A model generated the notes under the pieces. The model saw only the letters and a program-made list of their open reading frames with translations, was not told the DNA's origin and did no database searches. From contig OZ244914.1 in assembly GCA_965221795.1 (NCBI GenBank), positions 1,488,001 to 1,552,000 of the forward strand: DNA of 64,000 bases, read 5' to 3'. Made by a program: the position numbers and the translations under genes. How positions within the stretch are numbered: the first letter of the stretch is position 1; the number at the start of each line of letters is the position of its first letter. Positions 37,146 through 45,523 of the stretch are shown here, one piece after another. The DNA is from VYFG01 sp965221795 (GTDB lineage: Bacteria; Pseudomonadota; Gammaproteobacteria; Arenicellales; Poriferihabitantaceae).

Positions 37146-38297
37146 ATGCTAGCTCCCCTCTCCAGCAAACTACCGAATGTGGGCACCACGATTTTTACCG
37201 TGATGTCCAAAATGGCTCAGGACTACGGTGCCATCAACCTATCCCAGGGATTTCCGGATTTTGAGCCGGATTCACGCTTGCTCGACCGCGTAACCTATCA
37301 CCTTGCCCACGGCAAGAACCAGTATCCCCCGATGACCGGCCTGCCGGAACTACGTCAGGCGATTGCGGAAAAGCTACGACTGGAACGGGATGTGGTGATC
37401 AATGCGGACTCTGGCATTACCATCACCAGTGGTGCCACGGAGGCCCTGTTCTGTGCCATTCATGCAGCGGTCAGGCGGGAGGAGGAGGTGATCGTATTTG
37501 ACCCGGCATACGATTCTTATGAGCCTGCCATAACATTGGCCGGAGCCCGGACCCGGCATGTTCCACTCACTTTGCCGGATTACCGGATCGACCGGGACGC
37601 ATTGGCGGAAGCATTGAATGACCGCACCCGGCTGGTCATCCTCAATAGCCCGCATAACCCCACCGCTACCACCGTGTCCGCAGCCGACCTGGACTGTCTG
37701 GCCGCCCTCCTTCGGCCCTTTGACTGCCGGGTCCTGTCCGATGAGGTCTATGAGCATATCGTCTTTGACGGCCGAGCACATCATAGTGTACTGGATCACC
37801 CGGAACTGAGAGAACGAAGCTTCGCCGTCTTTTCCTTCGGCAAAACCTACCATGCTACCGGCTGGAAAATCGGCTACTGTATCGCTCCCGAGAATCTCAT
37901 GACCGAGTTCCGCAAGATTCATCAGTTCAATGTATTCACAACTGTGACGCCGATGCAGTGGGCACTGGCCGATTTTGTGCGTGACGCACCGGAAACGTAC
38001 CGAGGATTGTCTGCCTTTTATCAGGAAAAGCGGAATTTGTTCCAAGAACGCATGAAGGCCTCCCGATTTCAACTCCTGCCTTCTGCGGGCACCTACTTCC
38101 AACTGGCGGACTATAGTGCCATCTCCGATCAGCCCGATATGGAATTCGCGAAATGGATCACAAAAGCAAAGGGGGTTGCCGTGATTCCACTCTCACCGTT
38201 TTATCGCGCTCCTCCAGCTACCCGAATTGTGCGCTTCTGTTTTGCCAAACAGAACGAAACCCTGGCCCGGGCAGCGGAAATACTCTGTACACTGTGA
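37146..38297 (+). CDS. ybdL: Methionine/glutamine aminotransferase, YbdL type
   Basis: This 383-residue fold type I PLP enzyme contains INLSQGFPDF, QYPPMTGLPELR, TSGATEALFCA, LNSPHNPTATTV, the PLP-binding DEVYEHIVFD and the Schiff-base Lys in FSFGKTYHATGWKIGY. The family transaminates methionine or glutamine with 2-oxo acids such as KMTB. No strong ribosome-binding site precedes ATG 37146. It stops 2 bases before the omega-amidase ATG, the functional pair that removes the transamination product. Confidence 0.9.
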   Translation: MLAPLSSKLPNVGTTIFTVMSKMAQDYGAINLSQGFPDFEPDSRLLDRVTYHLAHGKNQYPPMTGLPELRQAIAEKLRLERDVVINADSGITITSGATEALFCAIHAAVRREEEVIVFDPAYDSYEPAITLAGARTRHVPLTLPDYRIDRDALAEALNDRTRLVILNSPHNPTATTVSAADLDCLAALLRPFDCRVLSDEVYEHIVFDGRAHHSVLDHPELRERSFAVFSFGKTYHATGWKIGYCIAPENLMTEFRKIHQFNVFTTVTPMQWALADFVRDAPETYRGLSAFYQEKRNLFQERMKASRFQLLPSAGTYFQLADYSAISDQPDMEFAKWITKAKGVAVIPLSPFYRAPPATRIVRFCFAKQNETLARAAEILCTL

Positions 38298-38299
38298 CG

Positions 38300-39082
38300 A
38301 TGACGCCTCTGCAAAGCATCGCCGTCAGTGTCATCCAGGATGATATCGACTGGCAGGACCCGGTTGCCGCTCGAAACCGGTACGACCGACACCTCCGGGC
38401 ATTGGGAGACACGGATCTGGTGGTTCTGCCCGAGATGTTCAGCACCGGCTTTTACATGGAACCGTGGCATTGTTTCGAAACCATGGAAGGGGAAACCATT
38501 GCCTGGATGGCACAACGGGCCGAGCAGAGTGGTGCGGTGATTACCGGCAGTCTGGTGATGAAAGTAGACGGGGAATACCGAAATCGCATGATCTGGGCAC
38601 GACCCGATCGCAGTATGGACTGGTATGACAAGCGTCACCTGTTCCGTTATGGCGGCGAGCATCATCATTTTACAGCCGGAAGAGATCGGCGAGTGGTCAT
38701 GCTGAAGGGCTGGCGTGTCGCCTTATTTGTCTGCTATGACCTGCGCTTTCCGGTTTTCTGTCGGAATACTGCCGACTACGATGTGGCACTTTATGTGGCC
38801 AACTGGCCGAACGCTCGCCAGTATGCTTGGGATACTCTTCTTCGAGCCCGGGCCATCGAAAACCAGTCCTATGTGGTCGGATGCAATCGTCTGGGGGTTG
38901 ATCCAACCGGTAACTGTTTTTCAGGCGGCAGCGCGATTCTGGATTTTCTTGGCCAACCCATTGGGGATTGTGGGGACCGCCGAATGACTGCGACCCATCT
39001 GCTATCCGGGTCAGAACTGGCAAATTTTCGGGAGTATTTCCCGGCGATGCAGGATGCCGACCGATTCCTCATGGCAGATTGA
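38300..39082 (+). CDS. yafV: Omega-amidase (YafV/NIT2 type nitrilase-superfamily)
   Basis: This 260-residue nitrilase-fold amidase has the triad Glu in VVLPEMFSTGF, Lys in YDKRHLF and Cys in ALFVCYDLRFP, and the adjacent RNTADYDVALYVANWP. It hydrolyses alpha-ketoglutaramate or alpha-ketosuccinamate to the keto acid and ammonia. This makes the upstream transamination irreversible and, with YbdL, completes a glutamine-linked methionine salvage step. Confidence 0.92.
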   Translation: MTPLQSIAVSVIQDDIDWQDPVAARNRYDRHLRALGDTDLVVLPEMFSTGFYMEPWHCFETMEGETIAWMAQRAEQSGAVITGSLVMKVDGEYRNRMIWARPDRSMDWYDKRHLFRYGGEHHHFTAGRDRRVVMLKGWRVALFVCYDLRFPVFCRNTADYDVALYVANWPNARQYAWDTLLRARAIENQSYVVGCNRLGVDPTGNCFSGGSAILDFLGQPIGDCGDRRMTATHLLSGSELANFREYFPAMQDADRFLMAD

Positions 39083-39833
39083 TAAAATCCATGCGCAAAT
39101 CAGATATTCTGGGTCAAACCGATTTTCCAAGCCTTGTTCCATGCACAAGAATAGCGACTTTTACAGTGTTTTTGGAGAAGTGGTTGCCACGACGTGTCCG
39201 CCAGAAAACCAGCCACCACCTTATAGTGGGCTATACTCTCACGTTCTATAGGCAGCACTCGTCACCAAAGCCTCCAGATCCAGAGCCCGTTAACACAATT
39301 TGCCTTGGATATGGTCTACTCCGTGCCGGTGGTTTTCAACGGGAACCGTGCGGAGGAACCGGTAGTCGAAGAACGACGTCTCGGGTCGCGTGCTCGCATC
39401 TCTGCAGCGGGAGCAGATGATTCGGGCGCGGGGTCGAGGCCCAAGACCTCGACCACACCCACATCAAGGTACCTCCCGACGGCATGGGGCTCGAACCGCG
39501 GCGACCTTCCGGCTTTCTCCCGACCACGCGCACGGCACCTCGGATGGGCGGAAGCTCTGGAAGCCGATAGAAAAGCCGTCGAACCGTCTCGTCCGGACCC
39601 CAGATCACGCCTATGAGGATGAGGAACCCGAGGACAGGCAACCCGTCTCGGTTTCCAGCCCGTGGTTCCCCCCCAAGAGCCACCGCGTCGCTCCCTGGGA
39701 ATGACCGGAAACAGTACCGACGTCGTAACGAGGTCTCCCGCTTCGACCAGCGGGATACCCTGTTCCTTGGATTCGTCGTCTTTACGCTGATCGTCGAGGT
39801 ATTATATAATGTTAACATATCTTGGACTGCTTG
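39083..39833. other. Intergenic stretch with a GC-rich block of unknown origin
   Basis: From about 39340 to 39780 the sequence becomes GC-rich and open in several frames on both strands, with Arg/Pro-rich, low-information products. No recognised domain is present, and codon use differs from the neighbours. It may be remnant mobile or foreign DNA. The AT-rich end holds the promoter described separately. Confidence 0.4.
39781..39810 (+). promoter_or_regulatory. Sigma70-type promoter candidate for the HAD gene
   Basis: TTTACG (39781-39786) and a perfect TATAAT (39805-39810) are separated by 18 bases. The HAD dehalogenase ATG lies 24 bases beyond the -10. The -35 is only a partial match. Confidence 0.5.
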
Positions 39834-40583
39834 ATGAAATCACCTGACATACAAACATTCGAAGTCCTGACATTCGACTGTTACGGCACCCTGATTGATT
39901 GGGAAACCGGGATTTGGGACGCCCTTCAGCCACTCCTGATGACCAACCAGGCCTATCACATCGACTGCCCTCAGGGGTTAGAAGCTTTTGCGGAGATCCA
40001 AAATGCCCTTGAGCAACAAGTACCGGACCTTCCCTATCCTGAGGTATTGCGCATCACCCATCACCGGATCGCAGGACGGTTTGGCCTGCAAACGTCGGAT
40101 GAGATGGATCAGACTTTTGGCGACGCGATGATCCATTGGCCTGCTTTCATTGACACAGCGGATGCGCTACGAAGGCTTAAGAAACAGTACCGGCTGGTGA
40201 TTCTTTCGAATGTACATCGGGATGGATTTGCCGCTTCCCAATGCAAGCTGGGAGTGGAATTTGATGCGGTCTATACTGCTCAGGATATCGGCAGCTACAA
40301 GCCCGACTATCGAAATTTTGAGTATATGCTGGAACAGCTCACCAAAGATTTCGGCACTTCCCGACAGGATATCCTACATACGGCCCAGAGCCTGATACAT
40401 GATCACCAACCGGCACGGGCATTGGGTCTTGCCAATGCTTGGATTGACCGGAAATATCTCAAGGACGGTGGTAGCTGGGGTGCTACAGCCCGCCTGACAA
40501 CCTGGCCGAAGTATGATTTTTATTTCAACACCATGAAAGAGATGGCGGATTTTGTGGAAGAATGTCGTCGAAGAGAATTGTGA
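39834..40583 (+). CDS. HAD-superfamily hydrolase, haloacid dehalogenase type II-like
   Basis: This 249-residue HAD protein has motif I TFDCYGTLIDWE (nucleophile Asp), motif II LVILSNVHRDG, motif III Lys in GSYKPDYRNFEYM, and a helical cap between I and II. The layout is that of type II L-2-haloacid dehalogenases, but the last acidic motif (HTAQSLIHDHQPAR) is typical of the broader dehalogenase-like group, so the substrate may not be halogenated. Confidence 0.85.
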   Translation: MKSPDIQTFEVLTFDCYGTLIDWETGIWDALQPLLMTNQAYHIDCPQGLEAFAEIQNALEQQVPDLPYPEVLRITHHRIAGRFGLQTSDEMDQTFGDAMIHWPAFIDTADALRRLKKQYRLVILSNVHRDGFAASQCKLGVEFDAVYTAQDIGSYKPDYRNFEYMLEQLTKDFGTSRQDILHTAQSLIHDHQPARALGLANAWIDRKYLKDGGSWGATARLTTWPKYDFYFNTMKEMADFVEECRRREL

Positions 40584-40781
40584 GCCGGGCAGTTTGCGTG
40601 ATCTCTGCTTCCCGGAGTCGCTGGACACGTCTGAGCACGATGTTGACGCTGAATTTATATAAAGGCCTACCCCCATCAGAGTGTAACTGCGCAACAGTCA
40701 CCGGATTGCATCGACTCTTCCACTGAACCCTGACGATTTTGCAGCAACCGTCATGGGGGGGCTCCATTCGGAGGAAATATC

Positions 40782-43700
40782 ATGAGACAGGATGGAGAGG
40801 GGGTTAGGTTGTCGGCAACGGATCTCATGCGGTTCACGGCATGTCCGCATGCGGTCCGGCTCGACCTTGCCTATCTTCAGGGCGAGGCCCTCGTTCCGAT
40901 CGGGGACCGTGAGGAAACGGCCCTGCTGCAACGGCACGGGGACCGGCATGAACATGCGTATCTCCTGCAACTCGAAGCCGAAGGCCGGCAAGTGGTTCGG
41001 ATCAATGCCGATGGCGTTTCCTTCGAGAAGGCGCTGGATTCCACCCGGACAGCCCTGCAGGCCGGAGCGGATATTATTTTCCAAGGTGCTCTTGCTGGTG
41101 GGATGTGGGGTGGATACGCGGACTTTCTCGTGTGCGTACCAGTCTCATCCGAACTGGGTGCATTCTCCTACGAGGTGGTAGATACCAAGCTCAAGCGCCA
41201 ACCCGCCCCGAGCCACATCCTGCAACTGTTACTCTATTCGGTCCTGCTTACGGCTCTCCAGGGTCGGGCACCCGAATATGCCCATGTGCAACTCGGTACC
41301 GGGAAGCGGGCTAGTTTCCGGCTTTCGGAGTATGCCGACTATGCACACCTCTTGCATGATCGCCTCGAAAGATTTGTCCAGAATCCGCCCAATACGCGCC
41401 CGGTTCCTTGTTCGCTTTGCGAGCTCTGCTGCTGGCGAGCGCAGTGTGCCGCCGAATGGCAGGAAACGGACAGCCTCTATCTCACAGCCGGGATCACCAG
41501 GAGCCAGGTTGCCAAGCTGGAAAAGTTCGGCATTGAGACCATGGAGTCACTGGCCGGGCACGGGGGACGAGTACCCAAGCTGGCGGATTCAACGGTCGGA
41601 AAGCTGCGAACCCAGGCACGGCTACAGACTGCCCGAAAGACCGGCGACCCCACCTATGAATTGCGTACTCATGTTCCCGGCAAGGGCTTCGACCTGTTGC
41701 CGTATCCGGATCCCGGGGATCTCTTCTACGATATTGAGGGCGATCCTTTCTACACAGAGACCGGATCCGAGGGTCTCGAATATCTCCAAGGCATTTGGGA
41801 TGGAAGGGCATTCACGGCCTTGTGGTCGCATGATCTCGCGGAGGAAAAGAAGGCCCTGGCTGCCCTCATGGATCGGTTTGAAGAACGTCTTCGGCAATTT
41901 CCGGGTGGGCACATCTACCATTACGCCCCCTATGAGATCACTGCCCTTCGGAAGCTCACCACGCGGCATGGAGTGGGGGAAGCACAGCTGGACCGTTGGT
42001 TGCGGGAGCGGCGTTTCGTGGACCTGTTTGCAGTGGTCCGGGGGGGAATCTTTGCATCCGAGCCCTCCTATTCCCTGAAGGACATGGAGGTGTTTTACGA
42101 TATGAATCGCGAGGGAGAAGTAGTGACTGCGGGCGGCTCGATCATCGCGTACGAGCAGTGGAGAGAATCCGGCGATGAGGGCATTCTCGGCGAAATCGAG
42201 GAGTACAACCGCCTTGATTGCATCTCTCTGGAGCAATTGCGCAACTGGCTGCTCAAGATTCGTGCCGAGGGGCCCTGGCTTGCTATCGGGCCGGGAGAAA
42301 CCGAGAAATCCGAGTCGCAGCAGGCCCAAAATGACGCGCTCGCCCGATTGCTCGCAGACTCCGACCTGACTCCGGATCGCCAGCAGGCGCTCTATAACCT
42401 GGGGGTATTCCATTGGCGCGAAAGCAAACCACAAGCCTGGGCCGTGTTCGATGCTGCCGCGAAAGACTTCGAGGATTTGAGCGACGACATGGACTGTCTG
42501 GCCGGATTGGTCGCGGATGGAGACGAATACCCGGTTAAACGGTCGCTGGGGCGTGACTATTGCTATCCACCACAAGAGACAAAACTGCGACCGGGGGTGG
42601 GTGCCGTCTTTGCGAGTGGCGACGGATTCACTACCGTCGAAATCACCAACCTGGACCAAAGTCGCAGACGGGTCTCCCTGAAGATGGGACCTCGTTGGGG
42701 TATCTGGATCCCGGATGAACTGGACCTTCTTCCCCGTTTCGCCCTGAATCCAGGTCCGATTCCTGATGCCATCAGGAAAGTCGTGATCGATCAATGCCGG
42801 TCCAAAACCAATAGCGCCGCGGAAGACCTGCTCTCGCGGAACCCGCCACGATTCCACGGTCCGTCGCCTCTGCCGCTGAAAGAAGGCGACGGGACGCCCG
42901 ACGGCATGATCCGGGCCGTGCGGGCGATGAGCCAAGCGGTTCTACCGATCCAGGGGCCTCCCGGTACCGGCAAGACTCATGCCACGGTACGGACGATTCT
43001 CGCCCTGGTACGGGACGGCAAGCGCATTGCGGTGTCCTCGAACAGCCACGAGGCCATCCGCAATGTGCTGATGGGATGCGCTCATGCGCTGCGGACCGAA
43101 GATACCGGTCTTTCCGCTGGCGATGTGCGCCTCACCCACAAGATCTCACGCGATACCCATCTTCCGGCCGAGGCCCACTCAGCAATCCACTGCGTGACGG
43201 ACAACAACGACTCCTCCATCCATACGGCCCAGGTTGTCGGTGGCACGGCGTGGCTGTTTTCGAGGGACGAGTTGGCGGGGACGTTTGATTATCTCTTCGT
43301 TGATGAGGCGGGCCAGGTTTCATTGGCAAATCTGGTCGCGATGTCCAACGCGGCGGACAACCTCGTCCTTGTCGGTGATCCCCGACAGCTTCCCCAGGTC
43401 CTCCAGGGAGCGCATCCCGATCCGGCAAATCGTTCCTGTCTCGACTGGATTCTGGGCGAGGGCCGGAACGTCCATCCGGCCCGTGGCATCTTCCTGCCGC
43501 AAACCTGGAGAATGCATCCGGATATATGCGCCTATATTTCATCCCAGTTCTACGAAGATCGGCTGAAGAGCCATTCCTCGACCGCTCTTCAGTCCATCGA
43601 GGCCGGGAGCCTGCCCCGAAGCGGTGCCTGGCGGGTATCGGTCTCCCATGAAGGCTGCGCACAGGTATGCCCGGAAGAGGTGGAAGCGGTTCGCCATACG

Positions 43701-44096
43701 ATCGCAAGCCTTCTCGGCGGCACATGGACCGATCGAACGGGAAGAAGCCGCCCGATTCACAAGAACGATATCATCGTGGTCGCACCCTATAATGCGCAGG
43801 TCAACGCGTTGTCCAACGCCCTGCCCGGTATCCGCGTCGGCACCGTCGACAAGTTCCAGGGACAGGAAGCACCGGTCGCCCTTGTCTCGATGACGGCCTC
43901 GTCTGCCGAGGAAACCACCCGGGGACTGGATTTCCTGTTATCCCGGGAACGGTTGAATGTGGCCATCAGCAGAGGCAGAGGGCTGAGCCTGGTTTTCGCA
44001 TCGCCGCGACTCTTGCATACCAACTGCGCTACCGTGGAGCAGATGCGCCTGGTGAATGCGCTTTGTGCACTTCCGGAAACCGGGGTATGGGAATAA
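40782..44096 (+). CDS. TM0106 family RecB-like nuclease fused to SF1 helicase
   Basis: This 1104-residue multidomain protein follows GGAGGAAAT. Its N-terminus is a RecB-like PD-(D/E)XK nuclease (GYADFLV, VVDTKLKRQPAPSHILQL) with an apparent Fe-S cluster: one early Cys (FTACPH) and CSLCELCCWRAQC. The middle is an RNase H/YprB-like exonuclease domain (DLFYDIEGDPF, RLDCISLEQL). The C-terminus is a superfamily 1 helicase: Walker A GPPGTGKTHA, DEAGQVS, GDPRQLPQV, GTVDKFQGQEA, LNVAISRGRG. It probably unwinds and degrades DNA. The family's role, whether repair or defence, is unproven. Confidence 0.9.
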   Translation: MRQDGEGVRLSATDLMRFTACPHAVRLDLAYLQGEALVPIGDREETALLQRHGDRHEHAYLLQLEAEGRQVVRINADGVSFEKALDSTRTALQAGADIIFQGALAGGMWGGYADFLVCVPVSSELGAFSYEVVDTKLKRQPAPSHILQLLLYSVLLTALQGRAPEYAHVQLGTGKRASFRLSEYADYAHLLHDRLERFVQNPPNTRPVPCSLCELCCWRAQCAAEWQETDSLYLTAGITRSQVAKLEKFGIETMESLAGHGGRVPKLADSTVGKLRTQARLQTARKTGDPTYELRTHVPGKGFDLLPYPDPGDLFYDIEGDPFYTETGSEGLEYLQGIWDGRAFTALWSHDLAEEKKALAALMDRFEERLRQFPGGHIYHYAPYEITALRKLTTRHGVGEAQLDRWLRERRFVDLFAVVRGGIFASEPSYSLKDMEVFYDMNREGEVVTAGGSIIAYEQWRESGDEGILGEIEEYNRLDCISLEQLRNWLLKIRAEGPWLAIGPGETEKSESQQAQNDALARLLADSDLTPDRQQALYNLGVFHWRESKPQAWAVFDAAAKDFEDLSDDMDCLAGLVADGDEYPVKRSLGRDYCYPPQETKLRPGVGAVFASGDGFTTVEITNLDQSRRRVSLKMGPRWGIWIPDELDLLPRFALNPGPIPDAIRKVVIDQCRSKTNSAAEDLLSRNPPRFHGPSPLPLKEGDGTPDGMIRAVRAMSQAVLPIQGPPGTGKTHATVRTILALVRDGKRIAVSSNSHEAIRNVLMGCAHALRTEDTGLSAGDVRLTHKISRDTHLPAEAHSAIHCVTDNNDSSIHTAQVVGGTAWLFSRDELAGTFDYLFVDEAGQVSLANLVAMSNAADNLVLVGDPRQLPQVLQGAHPDPANRSCLDWILGEGRNVHPARGIFLPQTWRMHPDICAYISSQFYEDRLKSHSSTALQSIEAGSLPRSGAWRVSVSHEGCAQVCPEEVEAVRHTIASLLGGTWTDRTGRSRPIHKNDIIVVAPYNAQVNALSNALPGIRVGTVDKFQGQEAPVALVSMTASSAEETTRGLDFLLSRERLNVAISRGRGLSLVFASPRLLHTNCATVEQMRLVNALCALPETGVWE

Positions 44097-44297
44097 TTGG
44101 GTTGCTCCACTCCGGACCGGGTCGGGCAGGCGCATGACCGGCTTCGGCGGATCGTAAGCCGCCTTCATCTGGAACGCCCTTTTCGCTTCTTTATCCCCGG
44201 GGCCAAGCTGTGCGGATGCCGCAGCCGGCGGGTTCACTCCGAAAAAGGCCCGCAGAACCCAGAGCGGGGGATCGGTCACCGTCCGCCAGACCCCCTG

Positions 44298-44811
44298 TCA
44301 GATTAGCCCAATTTCCCGATGAGGCTGATCCTGAGGCTGATCCTGAGGCTGATCCTGAGGCTGATCCGGATCGGTATTGTCATAAAAATGCACCTCATCA
44401 GTGGTCCGAATGGCCGCCGGTAACTGGGCATAGGATCTCTGGAATCGATGGCGAACATCGATGTCTGGCACCGGGTGACCCCCAAGGGCAACCCGGACCC
44501 GGCTCAGGGCCTGGTCTGGCGAATCTAGGGAAATAAAGTGCAATTCGACCCGGTAGTGTGCCGCCCGGGCGCGTTGCATGTGGCGGATCATGCCTGTGCC
44601 GGCGAATGTGGTTTCCACTAGATGGGAACGGCCAGCTGCCAGGGCGGCCCGCTGTCGACGCACGGCTCCCCGAGCCGCCGACCCGGGCGAGCGCAGGGTC
44701 CCGCATCCCGGCGTCCGGATCAATCTGTTCCAAGCCATCAAACCAAGTCGTACGGGTGAGGGTGGATTTGCCACCTCCATTCGGACCCGCAATCACGAAC
44801 AGGGTGGGCAT
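44298..44811 (-). pseudogene. Zeta-toxin-like P-loop kinase, broken by a frameshift
   Basis: The N-terminal frame from ATG 44811 reads MPTLFVIAGPNGGGKSTLTR (Walker A) to IDPDA. The continuation, SAARGAVRRQRAALAAGRSHLVETT and then FISLDSPDQALSRV and GGHPVPD, lies in a different frame that ends at 44298. The switch falls around 44690-44720, and 514 bases is not a multiple of three. Together they match the zeta/UDP-GlcNAc-kinase-like toxin family. The tail encodes DQPQ repeats. It is probably inactive unless ribosomal frameshifting or a sequencing error applies. Confidence 0.75.
44321..44368. repeat. 12-bp tandem repeat, four copies
   Basis: GAGGCTGATCCT occurs four times head to tail; the last copy ends in G. 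On the minus strand it encodes DQPQ repeats at the C-terminus of the zeta-like gene. The unit is a multiple of three, so copy-number change would alter length but not frame. Confidence 0.9.
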
Positions 44812-44834
44812 GTGCGCCAACCCGGGGCGTGCCC

Positions 44835-45101
44835 TCAGCGAGACGAGGGGCCGGGCCGGCGAAGAATCCGGTCTCCGGCCTGGGTACGGGCAATGTAAAC
44901 CCCATCCGTGCGCACTCCATACAAGGTCCCGCCCGCTGCCAGTTGCGCCGCGAGGTCCGCCTTGATCTGTTGCTGCCAATCAGCGGGTCGGCCGGGGGTA
45001 TCCGGTAGCGGGCCGATTTTGGGATAGCATTGCATCGGAGTGGTAGGGAAAGAAAACCGGCCCATCATAACATGGAAGGGCTGGTCGGGGAAGCGGGACA
45101 T
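44835..45101 (-). CDS. Small protein upstream of the zeta-like kinase, antitoxin candidate
   Basis: This frame of up to 88 residues ends 23 bases before the kinase ATG on the same strand. The central part DWQQQIKADLAAQLAAGG looks helical and is followed by TLYGVRTDGVYIARTQAGDR, a short beta-rich segment. Small genes in this position next to zeta-like kinases often act as antitoxins, but I cannot assign a family. Starts at 45068 or 45035 are also possible. Function is inferred from context only. Confidence 0.5.
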   Translation of the reverse strand: MSRFPDQPFHVMMGRFSFPTTPMQCYPKIGPLPDTPGRPADWQQQIKADLAAQLAAGGTLYGVRTDGVYIARTQAGDRILRRPGPSSR

Positions 45102-45135
45102 CCGCCGGCGGAAATGGACGATGGTTCCTGATAGT

Positions 45136-45422
45136 TTTCATTCCGAAACAAGAAGTTAGTCAACTCGTGCCAGGTCCCGTTATCGCCCGTCGACGGCTCC
45201 GGTGCCGATGACCGGACCGAAGAGGAAGAGGCGGTCATGATGAGGCCAACCGGACGGGCTCACTGCACCGACGGCACCCAGTGGAATGATCGCCCCCGGC
45301 CACGCGAAGTGGACCAGTCGACGGCGAAGCGGGCCGCGGATGCCAACGCGATGCGACCGGAGGAGGACGGCGAGTACCGGAACCTAGCAGGAATTGACTA
45401 ACTTCTTGTTTTGGAATGAAAC
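45136..45422. mobile_element. MITE-like element with 28-bp terminal inverted repeats
   Basis: The left end (45136-45163) and right end (45395-45422) are inverted copies of 28 bases with one mismatch, enclosing 231 bases. No transposase is inside. A 54-codon frame from 45238 runs into the right repeat and stops there. No clear target-site duplication flanks it. It could be a non-autonomous transposon or a large regulatory hairpin between the toxin-like unit and the AAA gene. Confidence 0.65.
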
Positions 45423-45523
45423 CGGATTCATAACCGATCGGTCTCAATCGCTCGCGCCAGCCGTTTCTCTCCTTCCCCGTGGCCATGGTATGATGCGGGG
45501 ATCCCGTCTTCTCTCCCCGCCCC

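Noticed and set aside
39480..39520. A T-arm-like GGTTCGAGCC on the minus strand, suggesting a tRNA.
   Set aside because: The flanking bases do not form the 5-bp T-stem, and no acceptor stem, D-arm or anticodon arm can be folded around it.
43938..44279. A minus-strand frame at the end of the TM0106 gene with a protein-like start (PPLWVLRAFFGVNPP).
   Set aside because: More than a third overlaps the end of a certain gene and no family is recognised. A small decayed gene in 44100-44279 cannot be excluded.
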